A stretch of DNA of 64,000 nucleotides from Maniola hyperantus (lineage: Eukaryota; Arthropoda; Insecta; Lepidoptera; Nymphalidae), in contig NC_048553.1 in the NCBI RefSeq assembly GCF_902806685.2, forward strand, positions 11,637,440-11,701,439, in the 5' to 3' direction. The number at the start of each line of letters is the position of its first letter. Within the stretch, counting starts at the first letter, position 1. The notes beneath the pieces are model-generated. The model made no database searches and was not told the origin of the DNA. It was given only the letters and a program-made list of their open reading frames with translations. Positions 10,285 through 20,836 of the stretch are shown piece after piece. The position numbers and the translations under genes were made by a program.

Positions 10285-10512
10285 TTCCAATACAAGTTAG
10301 CCCTTGACTGCAGGCACACCTGGTGGTAAGTGGTGATGCATTCTAAGATGGAAGCGGGCTACTCTGGAAGGAGTATAGCAGTTTTTATTAAACCCTATAT
10401 ACCTTTGGTTTCTACACGGCATCGTACTGGAATGCTAAATCGCTTGGCGGCACAGCTTTGCCGGTAAGGTGGTAACTAGCCACGAACGAAGCCTCCCACC
10501 AGACCAGACCAG
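10285..10512 (-). mobile_element. SINE family 3, 3' part
   Basis: It reads CAAGTTAGCCCTTGACTGC, ACCTGGTGGTAAGTGGTGAT, TTTGGTTTCTACACGGCATC, GCTTGGCGGCACAGCTTTGC and CTCCCACCAGACCAGACC. This is the reverse strand of the SINE body. The tRNA head is absent. Confidence 0.75.
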
Positions 10513-10983
10513 AACTATACATATAAAAACTATCCCACGTCCGTCTGCAGGATGCAAACTATCTCAGTTAATTTTAATTAAAAGTTGGTGGAACTAAGAA
10601 AGGGAACAGAGAAACAAATAGACGGACAGACGTGCCTAAGTATATTCGTATTTAATAATTCTAGTATAGATATGGATTAAGGGATATGAGCTCAATTTTA
10701 ATTCAGCACTTCTCTATTGCAAACTCAAACGCTGTAAATAACATTTCTCGCAACTCGGCAGTAAATAGGGTGCCTCATGATGTTTTATGAAAAAAGTCCC
10801 TCCTCATAAATTGGCGCACTCGGGCCCCTTTGCCTCTTTATGACCCCTGTCTTTATTTGTAGAAATGAACCTTGCAATAAAGCAACGTCTTTTCTACGCT
10901 CCCTCTGTCTTGGGCACTTGTCCCACTGCCGATGAATAGCGAGAAAGGAGTTGAGCTAACAAAAAAAAATAAACAAATCATCG

Positions 10984-11136
10984 TCTAAATATATAAAAGG
11001 AAAAGGTGACTGACTGATCTATCAACGCACAGCTCATACTACTGGACGGATCGGCCTGAAATTTGGCATGCAGATAGCTATTATGACGTTAGCATCCGCT
11101 TATAAAGGATATTTGAAAATTCAACCCATAAGCTAG
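10984..11136 (+). mobile_element. Helitron-like element (type X) with an internal deletion
   Basis: The 5' TC end and 3' ATAAGCTAG end are present, but the segment between TTCAACCC and ATAAGCTAG, including the terminal hairpin, is lost. It should be immobile. Confidence 0.7.
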
Positions 11137-11139
11137 TTC

Positions 11140-12145
11140 GCTATAAGGATCGTCAAAACCGGTCCACGCATTTATTCTCTAGAGCGCCGCAAAGAAACAA
11201 ACAACCTTACAGACTGATGAACACATAACCGTCTAAAAACAAGAGTACTCCGCCAAAAATGACCTAGAGGAAATAGTTTAAAAAAAATCACACTAGAAAA
11301 TCTCAGTCAAAGTCAATATGAAACACACATACATTCATACAAGAACCCTAAAAACATAACACTCCTTTTTTGGGCAGTCATGTAAGAACTAGAAACGAAT
11401 AAGTTTAAGTAATTTTGTAAAGTGGTGATAATAAAAAAAATAGGGGATTTTGAAAATTCTTGCACCAATAGAAAGCTACATTATTCTTGATTGACATAGG
11501 CTATATTGTATTTCAAAAAATTAGAGGTCCCTACGAAAATTGTAATAAGCTATCCGTGCGAAGCTGGGGCGTAGTAGTAGTCAATAATTTAGTCGCTTCT
11601 CTGCGGTGGGACAAATGCCTTAAAACCCCATTTTATTTTTCCTTGACGATAATAATTATATGATATAATAAATGTTATGAAAATTACGTTTTGATAACAT
11701 TCTTTTGACAATAAATTGAATGTTTAAAAACGAATTTACCGGCTGAGTCATTTTAAAAGTAAAACATGATTGTTTCTCAATTGTGCCAGTTTTTTTACTT
11801 AGTTTTAATTTACTTTTAAGGCTTTAATGACTGCTATTTCAAGCGTAAAATTTTAAAAAACAGTACTTATTTTAGAAAATATTTTTTTCCAATCTACTAA
11901 GAATGTCTTTGCAATATTGGTCTCAATTTTACCTTAATCTACCAAAATTAATTTGTCTTATTTTAATCTCGAAAATACGAAAATACGTCCAGCAGTGAAC
12001 ATCTATCGCTTCACGATGATCATTATTATCAAGGTAGGTACTTAATTACCAAAAAAAAATACAGAAAGGATTGACAAAAACAAAGCCTATTTTGCCTACA
12101 CTTAAACATTCAAGTAATGTACTCTTATATAAAAGCTTATATAAA
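11140..12145. other. Unannotated AT-rich stretch
   Basis: About 11390-11600 resembles another dispersed family (AATAAGTTTAAGTAATTTTG, also near 15390; CCGTGCGAAGCTGGGGC near its end, typical of insect Helitron or MITE termini). Otherwise nothing is recognisable. Confidence 0.35.
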
Positions 12146-12441
12146 AGCTGTGATACCCTAGTGGTTAGGTCGTTCGCTTCTAATCGGAGGTCGGGGGTTC
12201 GATCCCGGGCACGCACATCTAACTTTTCGGAGTTATGTGCTTTTTAATTAATTAAATATCACTTGCTTTAACGGTGAAGGAAAACATCATGAGGAAACCT
12301 GCATGCCTGAGAGTTCTCAAAGGTGTACCAATCCGCAAATGGCCAGCGTGGTATGGCCAAACCCCTTCTCACTCTGAGAGGAGACCCGTTCTCTGTTGTG
12401 AGCCGGCGATGGGTTGATCATGATGATGATGATGATGATGA
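12146..12441 (+). mobile_element. SINE family 1, full length
   Basis: Head AGCTGTGATACCCTAGTGG, box B GGGGGTTCGATCCCGGGC, body CTTTAACGGTGAAGGAAAAC, CCAATCCGCAAATGGCCAG, and a GATGGGTTGATCATGATGAT tail with seven ATG/GAT repeats. Confidence 0.85.
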
Positions 12442-12857
12442 ATGCACTCTTTATTAGAGCTTGTTTTCTATTAAGTATTGATTGTAAGTGTACCAAGTTA
12501 CTTTCAAACATAAATATTCTCCAGCTACACAAGTATTTGTGTGCAAAACTTACAAACAACTTGCAATTTTATAGCCCATATTTCACGATCCACCTAGCAC
12601 TTTGTAGATCCCCCATGCGTATAGTTTTCTAACTATAATGCAATTTGAGGAAAGGGGAGACAGGTATGGACTATGGGCGCCAAGTTTACACGCAAACAAA
12701 CCAATAAAACTCGTCTACGATAGTATTTGGGGAAGAAAACCATAATTTATCTTCCATCGAGACATAAATGTGACGCCCTGCCCATGGTAGATGGATAACC
12801 TTATTTATCACATGCATTTATGGCTACAGGAATTAGATTTCATGGTTGATAGGTATA
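12442..12857. other. No recognisable feature
   Basis: AT-rich DNA. Part (about 12690-12790) resembles 19195-19290 (CAATAAAACTCGTCT shared), so it is probably another dispersed repeat. Confidence 0.4.
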
Positions 12858-13185
12858 CAGGGTGTAACCAGAACGCTTGCAAAAAGGCAGGTGATAGTAC
12901 TGATGATTACTGATATTTACATAGGTACTACAAAATAACGCGAAAAAAATCCCTTTGTAAAAATTTACGAAATATTGTAAATAAAACATCTAACTGACGC
13001 TAAAGGTCAAGAAACGTAAGCCACTCGGAGTCAATGCTGCGTCGTAGGCGGGGCATGGACCCGAGTTTAACACGCTATACATTGCGGTTTTGAAAAATAC
13101 TAAACCACTAAAACTATAAAATGAGACAAATGGTTATTGGTAGTGGATTGTGTTTAGGTAGTATAAAAATAACGCTAAGTTTTTG
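12858..13185 (+). mobile_element. CAGGGTGTAACC-family MITE
   Basis: The left terminus CAGGGTGTAACCAGAACG at 12858 follows TA. The internal block GGAGTCAATGCTGCGTCGTA and ATGGTTATTGGTAGTGGATT is intact. The right terminus is degraded. Confidence 0.75.
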
Positions 13186-13225
13186 ATATAGATACTGTAT
13201 AGATATAGTAACTAGATAATGTCCG

Positions 13226-13400
13226 TGGCAATGTGGCTAATTCCTTTGTACACAATATATAAACTAAACTAAAATGACACGACTAAATCGATTGCTATCC
13301 CTGTCATAATATTGCTTGCGGAAAAGGATAGCACTAGATTTAGACCTGTTAATTTAGTTTAGTTTAGAGATTGTGTACAAGAGAATCGGCCCCATTGTCC
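13226..13400. mobile_element. MITE with about 45-bp imperfect inverted ends
   Basis: GGCAATGTGGCTAATTCC / GGCCCCATTGTCC and TTTGTACACAATATATAAAC / AGAGATTGTGTACAAG pair across a body of about 90 nt. A diverged relative lies near 21340-21625. Confidence 0.6.
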
Positions 13401-13410
13401 CGTGGAGTTA

Positions 13411-13610
13411 AGGTTTTTAAAAATTCCGTGGGAACACTTTGATCTTCCGGGATAAAAAGTAGCCTATATCCTTCTCCGCAATACAAACTATACCTCTGTA
13501 CCTTTCGTGCTGTTTAAAAAAATTCTTAAATTGCTGTTGGAGATCTAACCCAGGACCCCCCATTTTTATGCACTCACAATGCCTGAGAGGTCGTCTCTGG
13601 CATTATATTA
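13411..13610 (-). mobile_element. Helitron type Y relic followed by a tRNA-like SINE head relic
   Basis: 13411-13510 has the core of type Y (CCGTGGGAACACTTTGATCT, GGGATAAAAAGTAGCCTAT). About 13540-13605 has a reverse-strand box B-like segment and ACAATGCCTGAGAGGTC. Both are truncated. Confidence 0.5.
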
Positions 13611-13900
13611 TGTATGTTTTTTTTAACATTCACATAGTATGAAACGTCATACCTGTAAATAATTAATAACCAATACATTTCGATTTCAGAAGCCCATTTC
13701 AAATTTCAGCCTTGTTATTTATAATGGTGTATTTACGATAACCAAATATAATATTAAATTTATTAGCTCGTAATTAGTTCGGAAGTTAATTAATCTGATT
13801 TCATTATGTACTTGCAAACAACACCATTCATATTGAACATACACGAATCGCGGAGAAGCGGATAGGCAGGTATATACAGTTTAATTAAAATCTATGTTTT
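13611..13900. other. No recognisable feature
   Basis: AT-rich sequence without ORF or repeat signature. Confidence 0.4.
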
Positions 13901-14325
13901 TTAGGGTTCCGTACCTCAAAAGGAAAAACCCTTTCCTTTTGGAACCCTTATAGGATCACTCTGTTGTCTGTCTGTCTGTCTGTCTGTCAAGAAACCTACA
14001 GGGTACTTCCCGTTGACCTAGAATCATGAAATTTGGCAGGTAGGTTGATCTTATAGCTCACATTTGGGGAAAAATCTGGAAACCGTGAATTTAGGGTTAG
14101 ATCACACAAAAAAAATTAAATTGTGGTCATGAACTAATAAGTATTTTCAACTTTCGAAGTGAGTGACTATATCAAGTGGGGTATCATATGAAAGGTCTTC
14201 ACCTGTACATTCTAAAACAGATTTTTATTTATTTTTATGCGTTTTTTGAATTATCGCGCAAAATGTCCAAAAAATACGACTGTAGTACGGAACCCTCATT
14301 GCACGAGCCCGACTAGCACTTTTTT
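13901..14325 (+). mobile_element. GGTTCCGTAC / CGGCCAAGTGCGAGTC family element (family A)
   Basis: It begins TTTTTAGGGTTCCGTACC, holds a TCTGTCTG microsatellite, CATGAAATTTGGCAGG, GGGGTATCATATGAAAGG, and ends TACGGAACCCTCATTGCACG near a CGAGCCCGACT segment. It is a very common non-coding lepidopteran repeat. I cannot fix its transposon class. Confidence 0.75.
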
Positions 14326-14442
14326 TTATTCAATTTCAATCCGAGCTATTCTCACGGATGACAGAGAAAAATCGGATGACGACGGAAGTCTGATATAGTG
14401 CGTAAGCTACCATACAAATAGTTTTTTTCAAATATAAGAACA

Positions 14443-14703
14443 CTAGCTGATGCCCGCGACTTCGTCCGCGTGGAATTTGATTTTTTAAATCCCGTGGGAA
14501 CTCTTTAATTTTTCGGGATAAAAGTAGCCTATGCCACTCTCCAGGTCTTTATCTATACCCATGCAAAAAATCACGTCGATGTGTTGCTCTGTTGCGACGG
14601 GACTGAAGGACAAACCAATAAACCAATAAACCAATAAACCAACAAACCAACAAACCAACAAACCAACAAACCAATAAACCAATAAACAAACACATTTTCG
14701 CAT
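14443..14703 (-). mobile_element. Helitron-like element (type Y) with an expanded 8-bp microsatellite
   Basis: The CTAG end at 14443 plus hairpin CGCGACTTCGTCCGCG and the type-Y core are seen. Positions about 14605-14695 are an expanded array of AAACCAAT and AAACCAAC units (about 11). The 5' end runs into a SINE at 14704. Confidence 0.75.
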
Positions 14704-15043
14704 TTTTTTTTTATTCAGATACAAGTTAGCCCTTGACTGCAATCACACGTGGTGGTAAGTGATGATGCAGTCTAAGATGATAGCGGGCTAACCTGGAAGG
14801 GATATGGCAGTTTTTATTAAACCCATACCCCTTTGGTTTCTACACGGCATCGTACCGGAACGCTAAATCGCTTGGCGGCACGGCTTTGCCGGTAGAGTTG
14901 TAACTAGTCACGGCCGAAGCCTCCCACCAAACCAGACCAGAAATTTAGAAATTATAAAATTTCAAACCCCTGCCAGGAATCGAACCCGGGACCTCCCACT
15001 ATTAAGACCACAGCGCTCACCCCTGTGCCAGGGAGGTCGTCAA
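14704..15043 (-). mobile_element. SINE family 3, full length
   Basis: On the minus strand: tRNA-like head with CCTGGCACAGGGGTGAGCGC and GGTTCGATTCCTGGC box B, then CTGGTCTGGTTTGGTGGG, the GCCGTGCCGCCAAGCGATTT body, and a TAACTTGTATCTGAATAAAA tail. This is the reference copy for reading the split copy at 44283/50525. Confidence 0.85.
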
Positions 15044-15606
15044 ATAATATAGGTACTGATTTTCACGGACTCGGATCGGGTGAGTGCGTAACCGCTCTAA
15101 TACCTCTTGTTATTCGGGCAGGAAGCGCCGTTGTTTATGTATGAGGCCCCTTCAATTCATTTGTACGGTGTTCGCGGACCTCTGTCCTTTCCGGGCCATT
15201 CCGGGTCAGGGACTGTATTATTTTGTATTAATATGGGGTCCCAGGTTTGATCCTGGACTTGCTTAATCGGGGATATTATTTTAAAGGCGAATGTTTGTCT
15301 ATACCTAAGTCTGTCCGTCTGATATTTTTGAAGGCCAAACCGTGGAACCGATTTGGATGTTTTTCGGAAAACGATAAAAACTAAACGAAAATAAGTTTAA
15401 GTGGTTTTGTCAAGTGGTGATAGTAAAGATAATAAATTCAAAAAAACATACCGTCGACTTGAGAACCTCCTCCTTTTTTCGTTTAAAAAGTCGGTTAAAA
15501 AGGCTGAGTGTGTTGTGGGCTCTTCTCACACCTGTGTGCGTTTGGAACCCTCGTAGCTTTAGTTTTAAGTTTACGTAATTAATTATCACCATTACATTAT
15601 ATATTA
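15044..15606. other. Unassigned stretch
   Basis: A 60-residue open frame (15084-15266) lies in a GC-rich patch without recognisable motifs. About 15290-15500 is a dispersed-repeat relic (ACCGATTTGGATGTTTTTCG; AGAACCTCCTCCTTTTTTCG). Confidence 0.35.
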
Positions 15607-15812
15607 CTAGCTGATGACCCGCGTCTTCGTACGCGTGGATTAGGTTTTTTAAAAATCCCGTGGGAACTCTTTGATTTTCCGGGATAAAAAGTCACCTATG
15701 TCACTCTCCGGGTCTTTATCTATACCCATGCAAAAAATCACGTCAATCCGTTGCACCGTTGCGACGTGATTGAAGGACAAACAAACAAACACACTTTCAC
15801 ATTTATGTCGTT
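15607..15812 (-). mobile_element. Helitron-like element (type Y)
   Basis: CTAG end at 15607, hairpin region (GCGTCTTCGTACGCG, diverged), core CCCGTGGGAACTCTTTGATT and the CAAACAAACACACTTTCACA side are all seen. The extreme 5' TC is not identifiable. Confidence 0.7.
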
Positions 15813-16224
15813 ATTACGTCACTAAAATGACGGTGAAAAGTCAAACAATATTATGTTGACATTTGACAATTTTATCCAACCATTGGCACATACGCATCGT
15901 TGCACAACGTAAAATAAAATATCATACCCAAAGTAAATATTACTAAAATAAACTCAAATCTGCAATAAGCTAAAGTCCAGCGAATAAATGGATGTGTTTA
16001 TCCCCAAATTCACGGCAAAATAATTCAGGCTTAGCGGCGTCACAGCTTGCAGCGAGCGACGTAATTTCGCGTCGCATGTGTCAACGCGTCAGACGCGTTT
16101 GTCATTCGCGCCGCGACGACCACTCTATTCATTTGTCACTACCTAATACTACACCTACAAGATACAACCTAAATGCGTAGAGTGCGCGCTATTATGATTA
16201 CTACTATGACTTTATCAATATACC
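15813..16224. other. No clear feature; GC-rich patch
   Basis: About 16030-16120 is rich in CGCG motifs around CGACGTAATTTCGCGTCG, partly self-complementary, perhaps a MITE core. No gene is seen. Confidence 0.35.
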
Positions 16225-16306
16225 TGATGTCCGGAAAATCAAAGAGTTCCCACAGCATTTTTAAAAAACCTAAATCCACGCGGACGAAGTCGCAGGCATC
16301 ATGTAG
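16225..16306 (+). mobile_element. Helitron type Y, 3' end only
   Basis: It reads from CCGGAAAATCAAAGAGTTCC to the hairpin CGCGGACGAAGTCGCAGGC and a CATGTAG end (mutated CTAG). Confidence 0.65.
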
Positions 16307-16402
16307 ATCTCTATAAATATTTCCCCTACCGTTTAGCTGAGAATGATTCAGCGTAAACATAAGTGCATTAAGAAAACGTCTGATAACGCATCATCTATCA
16401 TA

Positions 16403-16835
16403 AAAAACCGGCCAAGTGCGAGTCGGACTCGCATGCGAATGGTTCCGTACCATAGTACATGATATACCGCGTATAACGTAAATATCTTCAAAGTAAGAAT
16501 GAATAGGCATCTTCTAGGCAAATGCGCTCCAACCTAGACCATCCATTGCTTTTTAAGCATGGTTGTCGTCACGCGCAAGCCTATCTCACCCTTGGATGAA
16601 TGATTACCTTATACAAAATTTAAAAAAAAGATATTTTGCGTGGTAGCCATTTTGAAATTTTCCATCTTGGTTTTTTGTTATTTTGTTGTTATAGCGGCAG
16701 TAGAAATTCACACTCTTTCAAAATTTCCACTGTTTTACTGTTTAAGAGATTCAGCCCGCTGACGGACAGCCGCGAAGGCTTAGTATTTAGGGTCCCGTTG
16801 GCACCCTTCGGGTACGGAACCTTAAAAACGAAGAC
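16403..16835 (-). mobile_element. Family A-related repeat, diverged
   Basis: The left end AAAAACCGGCCAAGTGCGAG TCGGACTCGC and the right end with GGGTACGGAACCTTAAAAAC bracket an AT-rich middle that differs from the common family A body. A similar form starts at 63640. Confidence 0.6.
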
Positions 16836-18270
16836 GCTTTACCGTCATCCATTTGATCATCAAATAATAACAATATTTCAGCGTGCATATTTTTCTTGCA
16901 AATAAAATACTTGCAAAATAAATATTGCACGGCGCAGATAAACTTTGTTTGTTTTTACTTTAACTGCCTATAATGAAGTACTTACACGCTACGGTACGCT
17001 TTCAGAGCATTTCTAATACAAACTGAAGAAAACGAAACGGCCGGCTTTGGTCGATAAGAAATCGTGCAGGATGTAGGACTGTATGTGAAACTGTAAAATA
17101 TGTATATGTGAAAATCGAGTCCAATTTGAACGAAAATACAAGTTTATTAACACAATCAGCACAGACAAACAAGCTATCCTAATTTTGTTACAGTTAGACC
17201 GAAGCTTCCAAAAAGAAAATATTTAAAGCTTTCGGGATGAAATTGAAATCAGAGCAAAAATTTAAGAAAGGCTGGAACAGCTTGTTACCACTGTTAATCA
17301 GTTAACTTAAAGCTTATTGAAGAATCATTCAGCATTCCAATACAATGCCATGTAAAATCTCAGATGGTTAATTCTTTCGACGATTCATAAGCACTTGTAA
17401 AAGTTATTTGTATTAAAAAACTATTCTATTCTAAAAAGATAGGTACCTACTACTATTCTTTTGCAAATTAACTTAGGTATTTGATTGCAATTTTGTAAGT
17501 AAGTATACGATAGGTGTAGTAAAATGCAATAAATACAGTAAAAAAGTAGCATCGTTTAGATTTTTTTCAAAAATCGTTTCCAATCCGTATCGACTCCCGC
17601 CGTAACGTGTGAAGCGCACATAAATCATATATTTGCATGCTTGTAATGTATTTGACTTAGATAAAAGATGTTTTGATCATAATATTACGTTTCACAAAAA
17701 TAAGGCATATTGTGTATTAGGTATAACAAGTTTCGGGGTTTGAAAATTAATTTGGGAGTAGCTGGAGTTTAATAAAAGGTTTTGAGGCAAAAGGTTTCTC
17801 TAAGTAACAATTGATTAAAGAACCTAGACCGCAGGCTTTCTCTTGGGTTTATTATTATTTTATTTTGAACAATTGACTATTCTAATAGGAGACAATAGAA
17901 TTACTATTCAAACAATTAATTTGGTACAATGACAAGGTCCCTGCATGACAAAAGGTTAAAGTTAAGGACGAACTTTGAGCATCAAAAGCTAAGTCAGTAT
18001 TCACATCTGATTAAAGTTAAAGGTAATTTTTTTTCTAAAGTTAACCGTAAAATTATAAAACCCATTTTGCTTTTATTGATGGTTATAGTTTAATGATAAC
18101 TGTAACTTAACTTTAACGACCGGTTATGCCACTGCCAACCATGTGCTCCATTTTAAAATCCGTAGAGTAGTCTACGTCGTAGAGCGTACGTAGAGGTTTG
18201 TAAATCTAGATCGTGCAAAGATGTAAACAGTCTACGCCGTAGACTATGGAGACTCGAACTTTATAGATAA
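16836..18270. other. Long stretch with little recognisable content
   Basis: About 17385-17440 matches a LINE 3' terminus (CACTTGTAAAAGT then ACTATTCTATTCTA). About 17930-18135 has weak inverted ends (GTTAAAGTTAAGGAC / TAACTTAACTTTAACG). No gene is supportable. Confidence 0.4.
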
Positions 18271-18490
18271 CTAGCTTATGCTCGCGACTTCGTCCGCGTG
18301 GACTAAACAAGTTTCAAATCCCTATTTCACCCCCTTAGGGGTTTAATTTTCAAAAACCGTTTCTTAGCGGATGCCTACGTCATAATAGCTATCTGCATGC
18401 CAAATTTCAGCCCGATCCGTCCAGTAGTTTGAGCTGTGCGTTGATAGATCAGGAAGTCAGTAAGTCACCTTTTCCTTTTATATATTTAGA
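18271..18490 (-). mobile_element. Helitron-like element (type X), complete
   Basis: CTAG at 18271 after A, hairpin CGCGACTTCGTCCGCG, AACCGTTTCTTAGCGGATGC block, TC end at 18490 before T. All the expected end features are present. Confidence 0.75.
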
Positions 18491-18906
18491 TAAAATCACT
18501 GACTGACTCTTTAGAATGCCATGACCCATCTGTCTACCGACGAAAAAGTGCAAAGTACGGCGTTTTGTGAACAAATGATTTCCTACGTAGAGAGAGAGCC
18601 AGCGCGTGCCAGACCTTCGTTATTTTATAAAAGCTGAAAGTTTCTCTGCGTATTGGCCCCAACACTCGAAGGAACGTTTGTTTGGATGTTTGTTTGGATT
18701 ATGGTGGCTTTGGGAGATAACAGGTAATAAAGGTGTAAAAAATCTTACGTCAAAGTATAAATTTTAATTTTTTTATATTTTCTTCAGAATAGTCTTAGAA
18801 ATCACGTCATGCATTGCCAGACACTTAGTGTCGTGACCACCCCCTGCCAGACACCTTTTAACTTTTAAACTTTAAGGCACACGTCGTTCGCATTTTATTT
18901 TTTTAT
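18491..18906. other. No recognisable feature
   Basis: Mixed AT-rich sequence. There is a short self-repeat of TTTGTTTGGATG near 18680 and a CTGCCAGACAC repeat near 18815-18850. Confidence 0.4.
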
Positions 18907-19071
18907 AAAGAATATTAGCCAATTTTTACTGACTAACATTCCCCTTTCCTCTCCAATTAAGCGTCAGGCTTGTGCTAGGAGTAGGTACGACAATAGTGCC
19001 ACGGGCGGGGTTTGAACCGTCGACCTTTCGGTTTTCAGTCCACTCCTATACCGGTTGAGCTACTGAGGCTT
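18907..19071 (-). mobile_element. SINE family 2
   Basis: On the minus strand: head GCCTCAGTAGCTCAACCGG, box B GACGGTTCAAACCCCGCC, and the AATGTTAGTCAG / GGCTAATATT end. It is close to the copy at 42962. Confidence 0.8.
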
Positions 19072-19386
19072 TATAATATTAGTATGGATAGTCTGTATTG
19101 GTAGTTATTACAAATGCAATGAATCGAGATATCTGTTATTGCACTAGGGTGTTTAATAAATTATCTCTGACTAGGTTGAGGAAAACAGGTAACAGAGCAA
19201 GTTAGCGAGCAAACAAGCCAATAAAACTCGTCTGCAAAATATTTGAGGATGGAAGCTATTATTTATCTTTCATCTGATATATGTGACGCCAGTGGTAAAA
19301 CGTGAGACGTTAACTTTTGCCTATTAGTTACCTCACAGAGTTTTTGGTTTTATTTTTCTAACAAGTCAGCTTGCGTTTTGTTGAAA
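19072..19386. other. No gene; dispersed-repeat relic
   Basis: About 19195-19290 resembles 12690-12790. Nothing else is recognisable. Confidence 0.4.
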
Positions 19387-19507
19387 TCTGTAGAGCGCAC
19401 TTTGACTTTGCTTAGACTTAAATTTCAGTTAAAACGAGACAGATTTATGCCAGCGGTATAATGCTATCTTATTTTAACAGTGACTTAAGTTTGAAAAAGT
19501 GCGCTCT
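19387..19507. mobile_element. MITE, GCGCACTTTGACTTTGC family, diverged copy
   Basis: AGAGCGCACTTTGACTTTGC at the left faces a degraded AAAAAGTGCGCTCTTTGGG at the right. It directly precedes the better copy at 19516. Confidence 0.65.
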
Positions 19508-19515
19508 TTGGGTGT

Positions 19516-19653
19516 GATCTATAAAGCGCACTTTGACTTTGCTTAGACTTAAGACGGAGTTAAAACGACACAGATGTATTATCTCTCACATTACTCTGTC
19601 TACTTTTAACGCAATCTTAAGTCAGAGCAAAGTCAAAGTGCGCTTTATAGATC
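19516..19653. mobile_element. MITE with about 38-bp inverted ends
   Basis: GATCTATAAAGCGCACTTTG continues to CTTAAG. The right end is its complement with few mismatches and closes with GCGCTTTATAGATC. The body is about 60 nt, with no ORF. Confidence 0.8.
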
Positions 19654-19763
19654 TCAGCCTAAAGATTTCATTAGACTAGCAAAGCAACAAAGTTCACGAC
19701 AGTTAGGAAACTTGTAACAAAACGTCGAGACTTAGATGTCACTGGCAGGCGTTAAATGTTACC

Positions 19764-19922
19764 TAGTACGCGACAGGTCGAGATGGTAATCGGGGTATTA
19801 GACGGGGACGTCCCGCAGAACCGCACGTCACCCGCGCTATCCCGCACCGGGTTAGCACGGGGGCTGTGTTGGTGTGCGGGGCGGCCCCACCCCGGTTGCT
19901 GTCTCGACCTGTCGCGTGTCAT
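19764..19922. mobile_element. GC-rich palindromic MITE (CGCGACAGGTCGAGAT family), complete
   Basis: The ends TAGTACGCGACAGGTCGAGA and TCTCGACCTGTCGCGT are inverted. Inner CCCGCACACC-type blocks also pair, so the whole element can form one long hairpin. Confidence 0.8.
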
Positions 19923-20348
19923 ACAGTTGAAAATAGGTAGCCTAAATAATAAACGCCTATTTTTATTCATAGTCTAACATATCATGTGACATATCCTCGA
20001 TTCAGGATCAAACCGAGAGTTCCCTCACTGTATTTCACTCTGCGAGCAAAACAAGAAGAGAGAAGAAAAGCTGAGTCTATTTAATTGCAACTTAAATTCT
20101 GCTTCATCTACTTTGACATACCTACCTTTAAAATTGACAACTGAAAACAAAACGCGGAGGAAGCGAGCCACGCTTTTATTACCTATTGCTTGCCACCGCT
20201 ATGCCATTCATATGTCTGTCTGTCTGTCTGCTAGCTATTCACGGCCCATCCGTTTAACCGATTTTGACGGGTACAGAGATTTGCATCCCGGGAAAGGACA
20301 TAGGCATGACATAGGTTACTTTTTGTCTCGTAAAATCAAAGTGTTTCC
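19923..20348. other. Unassigned; Helitron-like 5' fragment inside
   Basis: About 20210-20345 (TCTGTCTGTCTGCTAGC, GACATAGGTTACTTTTTG, GTAAAATCAAAG) is a degraded type-Y Helitron piece interrupted by the SINE that follows. The rest is unrecognised. Confidence 0.4.
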
Positions 20349-20553
20349 ATGTTTTTTTTTTTTAATTCAGATACAAGTTAGCCCTTGTCTGCAATCTCAC
20401 CTGGTGGTAAGTGATGATGCAGTCTAAGATAATAGCGGGCTAACCTGGAAGGGGTATGGCAGTTTTTATTAAACCCATACCCCTTTGGTTTCTACACGGC
20501 ATCGTACCGGAACGCTAAATCGCTTGGCGGCACGGCTTTGCCAGTAGGGTGGC
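20349..20553 (-). mobile_element. SINE family 3, 3' part
   Basis: T-rich tail complement, then CAAGTTAGCCCTTGTCTGC through GCTTGGCGGCACGGCTTTGC. The head is missing. Confidence 0.75.
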
Positions 20554-20629
20554 ATGTTATTTTAAAGTCGCGGGCTTTATCTAGTCCTAAACTTAATAAT
20601 ACTAATCCTTCCTAATCAGCTAGTTAATT

Positions 20630-20836
20630 AATTAATATTATAAATGTGAAAGTGTGGATGTTTGGATGTTTGTTACTCAATCACGCAAAAACGGCTGAAC
20701 GGATTTGGATGAAATTTGGAATGGAGATAGATTATACCCTGGATTCACACATAGGCTACTTTTATCTCGGAAAATTAAAAAGTTCCCGCGGGAAAATGTA
20801 AATCCACGCGGGCGAAGTCGCGGGCATCAGATAGTA
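20630..20836 (+). mobile_element. Helitron-like element (type Y)
   Basis: It runs from ATTATAAATGTGAAAGTGTG to CCACGCGGGCGAAGTCGCGG GCATCAGATAG. The terminal CTAG has become ATAG. Confidence 0.7.

Noticed and set aside
12146..12230. tRNA genes at the heads of SINE copies (also 5700, 8201, 8373, 14990, 24085, 25901, 41928)
   Set aside because: Box A and box B are present, but the acceptor stems do not pair and each head runs into a SINE body found in several copies.
13966..13990. CRISPR-like short repeats (TCTGTCTG and GACTGACT runs)
   Set aside because: Simple microsatellites inside family A and Helitron elements in a eukaryotic genome; no spacers and no cas genes.
15084..15266. Cysteine-containing 60-residue exon
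   Set aside because: A possible CAG acceptor lies inside, but no donor, no conserved motif and no phase support.
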